In this document: positions 44,096 through 54,494 of the stretch, one piece after another
Position numbering within the stretch: position 1 is the first letter of the stretch
Layout of the letters: each line of letters starts with the position of its first letter
Origin: Aphanomyces cochlioides
Taxonomy: Eukaryota > Oomycota > Saprolegniomycetes > Saprolegniales > Verrucalvaceae
Reading direction: 5' to 3'
Assembly: GCA_019828595.1 (NCBI GenBank)
Contig: JAHQRK010000014.1
Coordinates: 558,001-622,000 of the forward strand
DNA length: 64,000 nt
Made by a program: the position numbers and the translations under genes
Notes under the pieces: model-generated
What the model saw: only the letters and a program-made list of their open reading frames with translations
Database searches by the model: none
Told to the model about the DNA's origin: nothing

Positions 44096-45075
44096 ACGTA
44101 AAGTTCCAGTTTAAGGTCCAGATTCCAATTTAAGGTCGTGTTTTTGAGCCAATAGCATTAACTTATTTTTAGCGCGAAAACCTGAACGTCATTTATATAA
44201 TCAAGCATATGTTTTGTTTGAAAGGGCAGCTTCGCACTTCGTAAGTTGCAATGTTGTGCCGTCCGCGTCGACGTTTCACTGACGCAGAGCTTGAGGCGGC
44301 AGTAAATGCTGTTTTGAGCAGCTCAAAGGCACGAAGTGTGTCCGAAGAAACTCGTATTCCTATTGTGTCGCTTACTAGAGCGGTGCGAGATAAGAGACAT
44401 GGAGTCTGTAAACAGAAGCAGCGTCGTTGTTTCATACCTCTCATTGTTGGCCAACTTGCTCTTGATCTATTACTCTGGAACAAAATATAAGGAATTATCC
44501 ACTGTCCGAGTGGAACAAAATACAAGGAAATGATGACGTAATATACTAGTAAGTATTTTCGATGAATTTCGGCCATCAGCTCATTGCATGAACAGTACAC
44601 AGGGTCTCATTCGATGGCTCATGATAGAAGCAGTCGAAACTATCTTTGTTGCGTGAAGTTCCTTCTTGAGCAACAACACAACAGAGTAGATGCTTTATGT
44701 ACTGAAATGAAGAATGGACGTTAGAAACGTTCCACATGTTCCTTTGAAAGATTATATCCTTATAAATTTGTTATTTTTCTTGTCATAAACTTTTACCCTA
44801 ACCTCTTTTCTCCAGGTTTGGCAAGTATATTGAAAGCAAGTTTAAAAGCACTATCTTAAATTGGAACGCCTTATTTTTTGCTGGATTGACTTTGACAACA
44901 TCTTTCTTTCATAATAACCTGCTAAAACAGTATAAGTTCTTGTTTATTGGATACCACGGGTTTTCATCTGTCGTTTCATTTTCCGAGCATCGAAAAAGCC
45001 CTCTTGGATCCTGAGATACTGCGCGCGGTTCTGCGGCGGCTCCTCAAAAACACGACCTTAAATTGGAACTTTACG
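44096..45075. mobile_element. Non-autonomous element with a leftover HTH exon
   Basis: Inverted ends: left GTAAAGTTCCAGTTTAAGG (with an internal second copy reading TTCCAATTTAAGGTCGTG), right reverse-complemented GTAAAGTTCCAATTTAAGGT; both continue into GTGTTTTTGAG. About 980 bp. Inside only the N-terminal DNA-binding fragment of a transposase remains. Confidence 0.65.
44251..44490 (+). pseudogene. Psq/pogo-type helix-turn-helix fragment
   Basis: 79 codons: RRRFTDAELEAAVNAVLSSS then VSEETRIPIVSLTRAVRD, the HTH-Psq pattern at the start of pogo-like transposases. The catalytic part is missing; after about residue 55 the frame loses similarity. Confidence 0.55.
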
Positions 45076-45277
45076 TTACCAAGTTTCTGCTATCATCTGT
45101 GTTCAAATAATTCATAAAATTTTCATTTTTTGCAAAATCCATTAATTTTCGATATTTTTTCGAGTTTTTTTTACCTTTCGTCATTTTGCCATGTATTTCA
45201 TCAAGTTGACGTTTCTGAGAGAACTTCTCTCTTGTGCAAGTTTTTGCACTGTCGTCTTGAAATCTCACGGGACCGAC

Positions 45278-46091
45278 ATGTCAAGAAGAGTCGTCTTCAT
45301 GACGCTCGTCCTCTGCGTTTCCACTGTCGCATGTGCGTCGTTATTGCGGTATGAACACAGAGAGCACAACGTCGTTCAAAGCCAGAAGTTACACGGCCCA
45401 AGAAGCTTTCGCCACGGCGACACCGCCATGAAGAACATGTTTGTTAGAGGTAGCCCCACAAATGGCCTTGCAACGGTGCACAGCGCGTGGCCAAAGTGGC
45501 TCAATATGCCGGTAGGTTACCCTGCTTCTCTCAGACCAGCTCATACTCGACGGTAGCGCAGTCCATGGTACAACCGCGTGGTATCGCAGCTATTCATGAG
45601 GTTCCTTGATCCGAACTCCCTGCGAGTACACGTAAGTCTCTACATGTTGCATTTCAGCTTGATGATGCTTGATGTAGACCAAGAATTTGGATGCAAATAT
45701 GACCCTGTCCGACCCAAACGTCGCCCACTCAGCATTTCTCCATACTCTGGGCATGGTCAACCTCGTTCTCTTTGTCGGCGCTTTGATGTGGTTTCCAGCC
45801 ATGTGGCTCACAATCTACGTCGTGAACGACAATGGACGCCACGCGAATTTTCAGCGAGCTCAAACGTTCACAGCCGGTGTGTTTTATGCATCTCTCTTTG
45901 CAGCAGGCCTCCTCCCCTTTTGCGACGACGGTCTCGAGCTCGCCTTGTTCATTTCATCCATCCCGATTTTGTGCCTCGTTTTCTTCTTTCGGCTCAACGC
46001 GTACTTGTTTCCACCGTCAAGAACGGCATTTTTACTGAACAATCGACGCCGACCCCGACGACGCCACACATTTGCAGCTGGTGCTGCTTGA
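45278..46091 (+). CDS. Small multi-pass membrane protein, unknown
   Basis: Exons 45278-45511, 45557-45631 and 45678-46091 join in frame to 240 aa; the donors (GTAGGT, GTAAGT) and acceptors are canonical. A signal peptide or anchor is at the N-terminus (VVFMTLVLCVSTVACASLL). The C-terminal half has three hydrophobic segments (MVNLVLFVGALMWFPAMW, AGVFYASLFAAGLLPF and LALFISSIPILCLVFFF) and a basic tail (NNRRRPRRRH). I do not recognise the family. The middle segment with DPNSLRV and the acidic turn FCDDGLE is probably extramembrane. An upstream in-frame start at 45191 is possible, but the chosen Met puts the hydrophobic stretch at the end expected for a signal. Confidence 0.65.
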
Positions 46092-47142
46092 CAACCTATG
46101 GCTCACTTTAATATTATTTGAATGCGGAAACAAAGACACCGCAGTACTGCAGTCACGGCGTGAATTCGCCTCTAGTTCAATCTTGTCCTTCCTCTCGGAG
46201 TATGTTTCTGAAGCTGCGAATGACGGACGACAAATAGCATAAATCTGATGCCCAATGTTTACCACACACAGAAACCAAGCTTCTCTCTACCGCACTTTCT
46301 AGACTCCTTTGTCTTGCCTGGACGCAGCCAGGAGTTTTCGATTTGTCAGGCTATTGCATTTCCTCCATAAGCTGCTCCATTTCATTGCAGTGCGCCGAAT
46401 AGGCCATATCCAGGTCACACTTCGGTACGAAACAAACTCGGAAGGAAAATGAGAAAAGATCCTTTCCAAAGGGAAACGATGCTTATCGATTACTTTTATG
46501 CCTCATCAGGATGGCGACACGGGATTGCCCCATAGGGGCAGACTCAACGGGCTTTTTAGCCATGCCCAATTCGGGATCTTGGGATCACGGTAACTCAAGC
46601 ACGAAACTCTTTCAGTTCTAAAAATTGCGATGGTACAATGGATTTGGTCGTACATCCCTAGTATTTTGAGTCTACCTTCAGCGTTCGCTCCTCTGCACGT
46701 CGAGATTTTGTCATCTTCACTCCAATTCCAAGTGATAAAATCGTAAAATGAGATTGGTGGTGCAATGAAGAGCTTTTGTTTTGCCGTCTCCTTGATGACC
46801 AAAGACGTGCTCTCATGTGCGCCATCGTCAAGAAGGGATCTGATTGTAGTTAGAAAATTTTAGTCGCCTAGAGAGCGACGCCTAAAACCTAAAGGTCATG
46901 ATCCCGTATCCCGTTAGAATTCCCAGTCAACTTCCATCACCCTGAACTCCAATAAACCTAAATAAAACCTTAAAAACCTGCAACCACGAGACATCAACTC
47001 CCATAAAAGTCGTAGGTTGGGTCCATGTCTGTCTTGTGAGAATCGTAGTGACAGCGCCAGCCCCGCCCCCATTAGGAGAACCGAACCACTGCGGGAGTGG
47101 TGGTCATCACTGCTTTCGCGTGATTACAATGTGAATGCAAAC
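46092..47142. other. No supported gene
   Basis: 3' flank of the membrane gene and left flank of the LTR element. A 98-codon minus frame (46506-46802) has no motif. AT-moderate, no repeats of note except CCTAAA-type strings near 46880. Confidence 0.35.
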
Positions 47143-47407
47143 TGTAACCGTGCCATGTCTGGCAGGTACATAAGATGAGGGCGCGGTCTGCGCATTGACC
47201 TGGCGCCCTGCAGTAACGGTTCCCCGCGCTCTGCTGGGTGAACGACTGGCCTTGGGGGGGGCCACAGAAGTTGAAGCTCCTAGTGAGGCTGTGCGATAGC
47301 CAACGAGAAACAAGACAGGAATGAGACTTAGGTTGCTTTAACTTTAATTCACTCTTACACTTCAGTCGCAGTTCACACGCGCCTGATATCCTCTGCGCCC
47401 GGTTGCA
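47143..47407 (+). repeat. 5' LTR
   Basis: 265 bp, TGTAACC...GGTTGCA, includes an 8-G run where the 3' LTR has 6. Confidence 0.93.
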
Positions 47408-47436
47408 CCTGGTAGCACTCTAGTTCGTCCAGGACC

Positions 47437-48066
47437 ATGGACGCTGCGCCCGCAACGTCGACGATCGACGTTTCCCACTTCTCACCCGAACAGCAAGCTA
47501 CTCTGACTGAGCTGCTTCGCTTGATCCCCGAGAACATCGTTCGGGGATTGTTCAGTGAAGTGAACCCTCAAGACCAGATCATAGTCATTGAGAGCTTCCG
47601 CCTGCATGGCGAAGCAACCGCACAGTCAGCGGCCCATGCCGCTGCGCAACGCACTCAAGAAGAGGCGGCGTTGCTCTATGAAGCAGACCTGTTGGAGGCC
47701 ACGGCAAAGATCGCCAGCCTTGAAGAGTCCAACAGTGACCTGGCTGACTAAGCCAGACGACCCGAAAACCCCTCATCGGGAATTGACGACATCTTCATTG
47801 ACTCCAGAGTGTCGCGCGACCGACCTCTGAAGCTCGAAGTGTCAAAATATGGCGGCGCCGCGGACGAGCACCTGTTCCGCTGGGTTTCCGAAGTGAAACT
47901 CGCCCTTCGCGCCCAGCTCGTAACGAACGAGACACTCCGCGTTGCTTTCGCGCTATCCAACTTGCAAGGTCGAGCCCGAGACTGGGCCTACAACCTTCGC
48001 ATGTTGGACGACGAGGCCTTTCCCACGGTCGAATCCTTGATTGAACAACTCAAGGAGCAGTCATAG
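47437..48066 (+). pseudogene. gag: Gag region of the LTR element, interrupted
   Basis: First frame 47437-47751 (ATG, helical, FSPEQQATLTELLRLIPEN) stops at 47749-47751. Second frame 47809-48066 has the retrotransposon-Gag pattern (DEHLFRWVSEVKLALRAQL and LQGRARDWAYNL) and stops at 48064-48066. No CCHC zinc knuckle is found after it, so the nucleocapsid end appears deleted. The two parts need a frameshift or stop removal. Confidence 0.75.
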
Positions 48067-48099
48067 CCTATCGTGGGCGTGGGCGTGGCTACGGCCATC

Positions 48100-51000
48100 G
48101 CCAGGGAAAAGAGAACTCCCAGTAGGCGCGGGGCGTCCTACTGGGACAACTCTAGGCTCTGATGAAGAGCGTTCCGGCATACCGCCTGTTCGTCAGAACC
48201 TAGCCTCTGACACATTACTGTGTCAACTGGGACAGCATACTACGATGCTGCATGTCGAGATGCCCGTGGAGGGCTTCTCCCGAAAGCTCCGAGTCTTAAT
48301 CGACTGTGGAGCGTCGAAGAATTTTGCCCGTCGACAGACGCTCGAAGAGAATGCGAGCCTCTATGCCGAGGTCGACGCGGCACGTCTCTGACTGAGACTG
48401 TGCGCGTCAAGTTGGGTGATAGGTCGGTAGTGACCGCACCCAAGAGATCAGTGCGCCTGTTAACACAGGTTGGCACGTTCAGTAGTCTGGAAGACTACTT
48501 CGTTATAGACCTAGATGAGCGCTGGGACCTCATCCTAGGCATGGGCTGGTTGGAGAAACACCAGCCCTGCATAAACTGGCGGGCCAAGACCATCCATGAG
48601 GTCGGCCCCGACTTTCTCAAAAGCCATATGGGCATGGAGAGTAATGAGCCCATCCCCTCGCCAGCTGGCGATGAGCAGTTAGCTACGCTGCGTCAGCTCC
48701 CGGCTACGGGAAAGTCGACACGCCAGGGCGGTCCTATGTCTTCCAAGGAAGATATCGGCCGTCAGGCCTTCAACAACACTTGGGCAAACACCCGACGGAC
48801 TGGGTTGCCTGTGTACAAGAGTAATGTCCAACGGACCGGGCTTAAAGTCTCCTTCGCGAGTGCACCGACGGATAGAGTGCACGGAGACGTGATTGTTGAA
48901 GAGGATGCGTTGGAGCGCAGTCCTATGCCGACGCTGCCCGTGTCTGGGCGCGTCTTTGTTGAAGATGTCATTTTGTCGCATTGCGACTTGACTGAGCTGC
49001 CGAAGACAGCTGAAGAAATATGCAAGCTCGAAGAAATGAGCTTTGCCGAGTTTAGAAGTGCTCTGCGCTCCCAGCGCATCACCAGTATCGCAGTGATACA
49101 GAGTGTCGATGAGATTGACCTCTACACGACGTCCGCGGAGGATCCGGACGTAGCTGGCGAGACACCGCCAGCACACTCTCGCGTATGGGATAGGCTCCGA
49201 ACGAGCCCGTTTTACCCCCTCGTGAAGGAATACGAGGATATCTTCCCGGAGGAAGTTCCCGCGAGACTGCCCAAGGACAAGGGCGTGCGTCATGAGATTG
49301 ACTTGACGCCAGAGACAAAGTGGTGTGTCACTCGACAGTGGCCACTACCACATGAGCAAGTCGAGTTCATCGACTCATTCTTCGCTGCACGCAAGAAGGC
49401 GGGGCACGTACGGGAGAGTACGTCGCCACACTCGAGTCCGACCTTCTGCGTCAAGAAGCCTAGCGGCTCTTGGCGAATCGTTCATGCTTATAACAAGCTG
49501 AACGCAGCCACCATCCCCGCGCAAACGCCGATTCCCAGGAAAGATGTCATCATTGACAGCATGGGTGGCTCGGCGATCTTTTCAACGATCGATCTGCGCG
49601 ACGGATTCTATCAAATCCTCATGCGCGCATGTGACGTTCCCAAGACAGCTGTCTCGACGCCATCGGGCATGCTGTTGGAGTGGCTGGTGATGCCACAAGG
49701 GCTCGCTAATGCCCCAGCGACCTTCAACCGAATGGTCACGCAAAAGTTGCGCCCGCTGCGCGACTTTGCACCGTCGTACTTGACGACATATACGTGCACA
49801 GCCGTGCAGACAAGAATCGCACCGACGTGCAAGTCCATTTTGGACACCTGCGGCAGGTCTTTCAGACGCTGCGAGACGCAGGATTGTATGCCAACTTACA
49901 GAAGTGTATGTTCGGCGTTGAAGAAATACCCGTACTCGGGGAGTACGTATCAATGGATGTCGGCCAGACCCGGCCAAAGTCACCACGATCACAACTTGGC
50001 CTGTCCCGGCCACTGTGACAGAGCTCCGCAGCTGGCTTGGTCTTGCGACCTACCTACACAAGTTTTCAAAGAACTTTGCCGACATCGCAACGCCGCTGAC
50101 GCGGCTACTAATGAAGGATGTCCAGTGGGACTGGACACAAGAATGTCAAGAGGCTTTTGACGGCATCAAGGCCAGCCTCATGCAAGCGCCGATCCTGGCG
50201 TTGTCTGACTTCAATCGACCATTCTCGGTCGTCTGTGATGCATCTGTGCGAGCAATAGGTTGCTGCCTCATGCAAAAGGATGACGAGGGTCGTGACCGAC
50301 CCGTCTCCTATCAGTCACGGCAGCTGCGCGCTGCTGAGCGCAACTATCCGGTCCATGACCTAGAATTACTGGCGATGAAATACGCCTTGGTCAAATTCCG
50401 TATCTACCTTCTCGGCTCCAAGACGTTTACGGTATACACGGATCACGCGTCCTTACGGACTGCTGTGAACTCGCCGCACATCTCTGACCGGATGGCCAGG
50501 TGGCTCGCGTTTTTCGCGGAATACAACATGACTGTTGAGTACAAACCAGGTCGTACCAACGTCATTGCAGACGCCATGCCGCGCCGTCCAGCGGAGGAGG
50601 CACCTCCCTGCCTGTCTGCCCTATCCGAAGTCCGTTCGGACTTGTTTGATCGCATTCGAGGAGCGTACAGCCTCGATCCTGCCCTTCGCCGGACGATTGA
50701 TGCCATTACCGCTGGCAAATCGCTTTCCACCAAGGTCGTCCAGATCGGACGTTTCACTTTCCACGACGATTTGTTGTGGTATTCAGTCACTCCGGGGGAC
50801 GCTCCACGAGTGGCTGTGCCGTGCGACCCGACTCTCCGTGCGGAGATCATCCGTAAATTTCACGACACCCCGAGCGGTGGCCATTTTGCCCGCGAGAAGA
50901 CATATCTGTCAGTCGCCCGTTCATTTTGGTGGCCTCGCCTGAATAAGGCGGTGGCACGTTTTGTCGCATCGTGTGGCGTATGTCAAGGCCGCCCCACACT

Positions 51001-51966
51001 CACAGGCTCCGCTACAGAGCCTCGACGTCCCACTGGAACTGTGGGAGTCCGTCAGCATGGACTTCATTTTTGGCTTGCCCAGTGACAAGTCGGGCAATAC
51101 GGGTATCTTCACCCTTGTCGATCGCGCTGCCTGTTAAGGCATCGGCGGAGCAGTCAGCTTTTTCTTTGACAACGTCTATTGTCATTTTGGACTCCCGTCC
51201 AGTATCGTCTCGGATCGAGACCCTCGGTTTACGTCTCATTTTTGGCGAGCGCTGTTCGCGCTCTGCGGGACGACGTTAAACATGTCCAGCTCGGACCATC
51301 CTGAGTCTGATCTGGACAGTGGGAGGAGTCTCCTATGACGTTCCGCGGCGGACAGCCGCTTCTGTCGAACATTTCGCGTCGTCACGCGAATCATTGTTAC
51401 TGCACCTACGCGAGAATATCGCCAGTGCTCAAGCGAAACAGGCCCGTCAGGCCAACAAACACAACCGAGGAAATACAAATGTGTATTCGGTTAACGACCT
51501 AGTCTACGTGCATCGGTCGGTCGTGAAAGGACCTAGCGGCCCTTCGAAGCTTCGCTGCCCTTGGTTGGGGCCATTCCCTATTCGAAAAGTTATTAGTCCA
51601 GTGGACTACGAGCTCGAACTGCCCGATGACTGGGACATCCATCCCGTCATCTACACGGGCAAGCTCAAGAGACACATACCTCAGGACGCGGTTACCCCTT
51701 CTTCAGTTCCTCAAACGGAACGTAGTCCTGTCGGATCTTCGAGTAGAGCGCTTGATGTTGCGCGTCCACACGATCTCTCTCCTTCGCGAGACGCTCAACA
51801 AGTAGCTCGAGCTCCGAGCTCTTCTTGTAAAAACATTCGCGGTGAACATCCATCGCGCGGGCCAGGTTCTTCAAGCCCTCGGCGGTCGCCGCGTGTTGCT
51901 CGCAGAGCTTCGACATCTTCTCGAAGCGCGATTGCAAGTCGCGACGCTTCTCGCGCTCAGTCTTGA
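48100..51966 (+). pseudogene. pol: Pol region (PR-RT-RNaseH-IN) of the LTR element, multiply broken
   Basis: Protease LRVLIDCGASKNF (about 48280-48320; Cys for the usual Ser), then a frame change to WDLILGMGWL. RT in frame 48220-50160 with WRIVHAYNKLN, FSTIDLRDGFYQI and MPQGLANAPATF, but the frame is lost at the catalytic YLDD box (about 49780). RNase H and integrase zinc finger in frame 50015-51085 (FSVVCDASVRAIG, YTDHASLRTA, HHCC finger HDTPSGGHF...CGVCQG). The integrase core is split: SMDFIFGLP (about 51052, another frame), SDRDPRF (about 51208), and a deletion before the Glu. The C-terminal WLGPFPIRKV...DIHPVIY chromo/GPY-like part is in frame 51319-51966. Not autonomous. Confidence 0.85.
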
Positions 51967-53006
51967 AGGTCCTGAAGCCGACCTTCAAACTCCTGTTCGG
52001 AGTGACCAAGTTGGCGGGTCAGCTCCGCAACTTCATCACCCAGCTGGTACAGATCTTCGTCCAGCGCATATCGCGGGCGGTCCCGACTTGGACTACGCCC
52101 CGCCTCTCGGCGCGAACGTTTCGCCTCAGGCTCGGTCGAGCGAGAGCCAGAACGAGGGGCGCGATGACGGCGCGCGGATTGTCGCGCAGCGCTGGGGCCA
52201 GCACGGCCGCGAGTATCGCCTCCTGGCGCAAAATTCGGAGGTGGCTCCTACGAACACATGGGTGAGAGAAGCGGACCTTGGTCCAGACTCACATAGACTA
52301 CTCTCAGCTTTTGGTACGCGACAGCGATCGCTCCGACGGTCTCGGCAGCGAGGCGTACCTTCAAGCCATGGCTCACGCGCAAAATTAACAACACGCTCTT
52401 GGAACTTAGCGTAGTTGTGGGGCCATGTCGTGGTGTCGAGTGAAATACGCGCCAGCATTCGGTTGGCCCAGATGGCCACGTACTCAAATTTAGTTTCGTC
52501 CCGCAAGGGAGAAACAGGAACAAACGCGCGCATACCACCAAAGCGGCGCTGGTCTTGTCGGATCGAAGGCCATTCGGCCATATCGACGATGACGGGGTTG
52601 CAGGTTTCCCACAAAATCACTGCAAAGGCAACCCCCGCCGCAAAATCACTTTTAGAATCGCCGCGCAGGCGAGAAGGCAATTGCGCCAACAAATCTCGAA
52701 ACTTGCCCGGATCGGCGTGCCACTGCGAGAGGCTGTGAAGCCTGGCATTTGATCAATGGTCAGATCGCATCCTGTGTCGGATGCCTGACACTGCGCGTGG
52801 ACACCACCGCCAAGTCGAGTTTGGCCCTCACGGATCCAAAGGTTCTCAAGGTATTTGGTGCGCCCCTGCGCCGACGCTGCGCTTTGCTCGCGACTGCCCA
52901 GATCGGGCGAGGGCGGCGTGTACTCGTAATCGACCTCTTCGCCGGCGTACATTTTCGAAAATGTTCCTGATTGGCTCAGCGAGAGCCAATGTGATAGTTG
53001 GAACAC
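51692..53006 (-). other. Long antisense coding-like region in the 3' part of the LTR element
   Basis: On the minus strand, frames 53006-52617, 52692-52126 and 52009-51692 overlap or chain with single-frame shifts. Together they look like one protein of about 430 aa: an N-terminal low-complexity part (YEYTPPSPD), a middle with VILWETCNPVIVDMAEWP, DQRRFGGMRAFVPVSPLRDE and KFEYVAIWANRML, and a C-terminal coiled coil (FEKMSKLCEQHAATAEGL, ELELLVERLAKERDR). The composition is protein-like, not shadow-like. No family recognised. It overlaps the sense pol tail at 51692-51966. It may be an antisense additional ORF of the element or a captured segment. Confidence 0.5.
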
Positions 53007-53102
53007 ACCAGTCCCAGTTCAGACGGGACTGTGAAGGGATTACCCCCAGCGAGGGAGGCATCTCTGCAAAGCTTACGGGCTTTCGCCCTAAGTGTGGGAG
53101 GA

Positions 53103-53365
53103 TGTAACCGTGCCATGTCTGGCAGGTACATAAGATGAGGGCGCGGTCTGCGCATTGACCTGGCGCCCTGCAGTAACGGTTCCCCGCGCTCTGCTGGGTG
53201 AACGACTGGCCTTGGGGGGCCACAGAAGTTGAAGCTCCTAGTGAGGCTGTGCGATAGCCAACGAGAAACAAGACAGGAATGAGACTTAGGTTGCTTTAAC
53301 TTTAATTCACTCTTACACTTCAGTCGCAGTTCACACGCGCCTGATATCCTCTGCGCCCGGTTGCA
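53103..53365 (+). repeat. 3' LTR
   Basis: 263 bp, otherwise identical to the 5' LTR by eye; preceded by a purine tract. Confidence 0.93.
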
Positions 53366-53370
53366 CAAAC

Positions 53371-54494
53371 CCAAGGTGGAGACGCATCGATGAAACATTT
53401 CCTCAAGTTGCTTAGCTCTTGGAGTGCCAACCTCACCCCAATGGCAACCTCTGAATGCGCCATGATTTCATAGACACATTCACAGAATGAATCCAAGCCA
53501 AATTCAAGCCAGGAATCTCATCTTCGATGGCGTGCGAGATGAGTGCCCATAGAGTCCATATTCTATATTTAGTCGTCGGAACACCCATTATTTGCATCTT
53601 CTGCTGCCCCGACATCAAATCCAAGTCCGTATGTCATCGCAAGGGATTCATTATCGAGCCTGGGGGCGTTGCCATCCCGGCTGGGTTTGAGAGGGGACAA
53701 AGACCCCATACAATTCTCAACCGGGCTCGGTGTTTGAACTCAGCAATGTTGGATGTTTATCTGACTGCGAGTAGAGAGTTGAAGCAAGTTATGACAACCA
53801 CGCTGGAATGAACTTTGCGGCGTCACAGCTCAGGCAAGAAAATGCTAGGTGGGGCATTTGTTATGCACACGGCACCCAACCAGCTCTGCGGATGTAGCCA
53901 CTCGAAAAGGCGCGCTCAGTGTTCAAATTCAATCGAAACCAGCAACGCGGTTGGTGGTCAGTTTTTCTCACAAGGCACAGCACACTGTCGGCTCGTCGTT
54001 GGTGGATTCACATTGTCACCACGAGCTCTTTCTTGAAGATATACCATCGACCCTGCAGTGACGATGGGAGGTCGTGAAATCCATGAAATACTGTATTGCG
54101 CGGTCGTGGAGATATTTCGCGACAACGACGAGTCGTGGAGCTGCTCGTCCGGTCTTGTCCAACTGCGTCGCGCGGTCTGCTGATCGGAGGTGAGATATGA
54201 GCTCCAAAGACGTTCGAGAAGCATGCGTATGCCGTCGACGTCTCGGTGACGCTTGGGCGTAAGACTTTTTTCGGACGACCACTTCTGCCGTTTGTCTCGC
54301 GATACCACTTTGACTGGTCGGCCATGAAAATGCAATTTTCTCGCGAGCGGCGGCAATGTAGCGACTGCTACTTCGCTGAAGCTGTTCATCGCAACGCAGA
54401 GATTCCATCGTCGTCACTCGATGAGAAAACCAGTGAGAGATGCGTGCCGTGGACAAAGTTTTCCACAACCCGGCCGTAGACAGATTTTTGTCAT
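53371..54494. other. No supported gene; possible missing 5' exons of the kinase
   Basis: Several shadow-like frames on both strands (for example minus 54016-54663). The kinase that follows has no signal peptide at its apparent start, so an upstream exon may lie here, but I could not identify one. Confidence 0.3.

Larger units (their letters stand above)
47143..53365 (+). mobile_element. Ty3/gypsy LTR retrotransposon, complete structure, defective coding
   Basis: 5' LTR 47143-47407 and 3' LTR 53103-53365 begin TGTAACC and end GGTTGCA. The only difference I can find is two bases in a G run. CAAAC directly flanks both sides (47138-47142, 53366-53370), the 5-bp target duplication. Primer-binding site candidate TGGTAGCACTCTAG at 47410; polypurine tract GTGGGAGGA before the 3' LTR. 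Gag, protease, RT, RNase H and integrase follow in Ty3 order, with several breaks. The near-identical LTRs imply a recent insertion. Confidence 0.93.
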
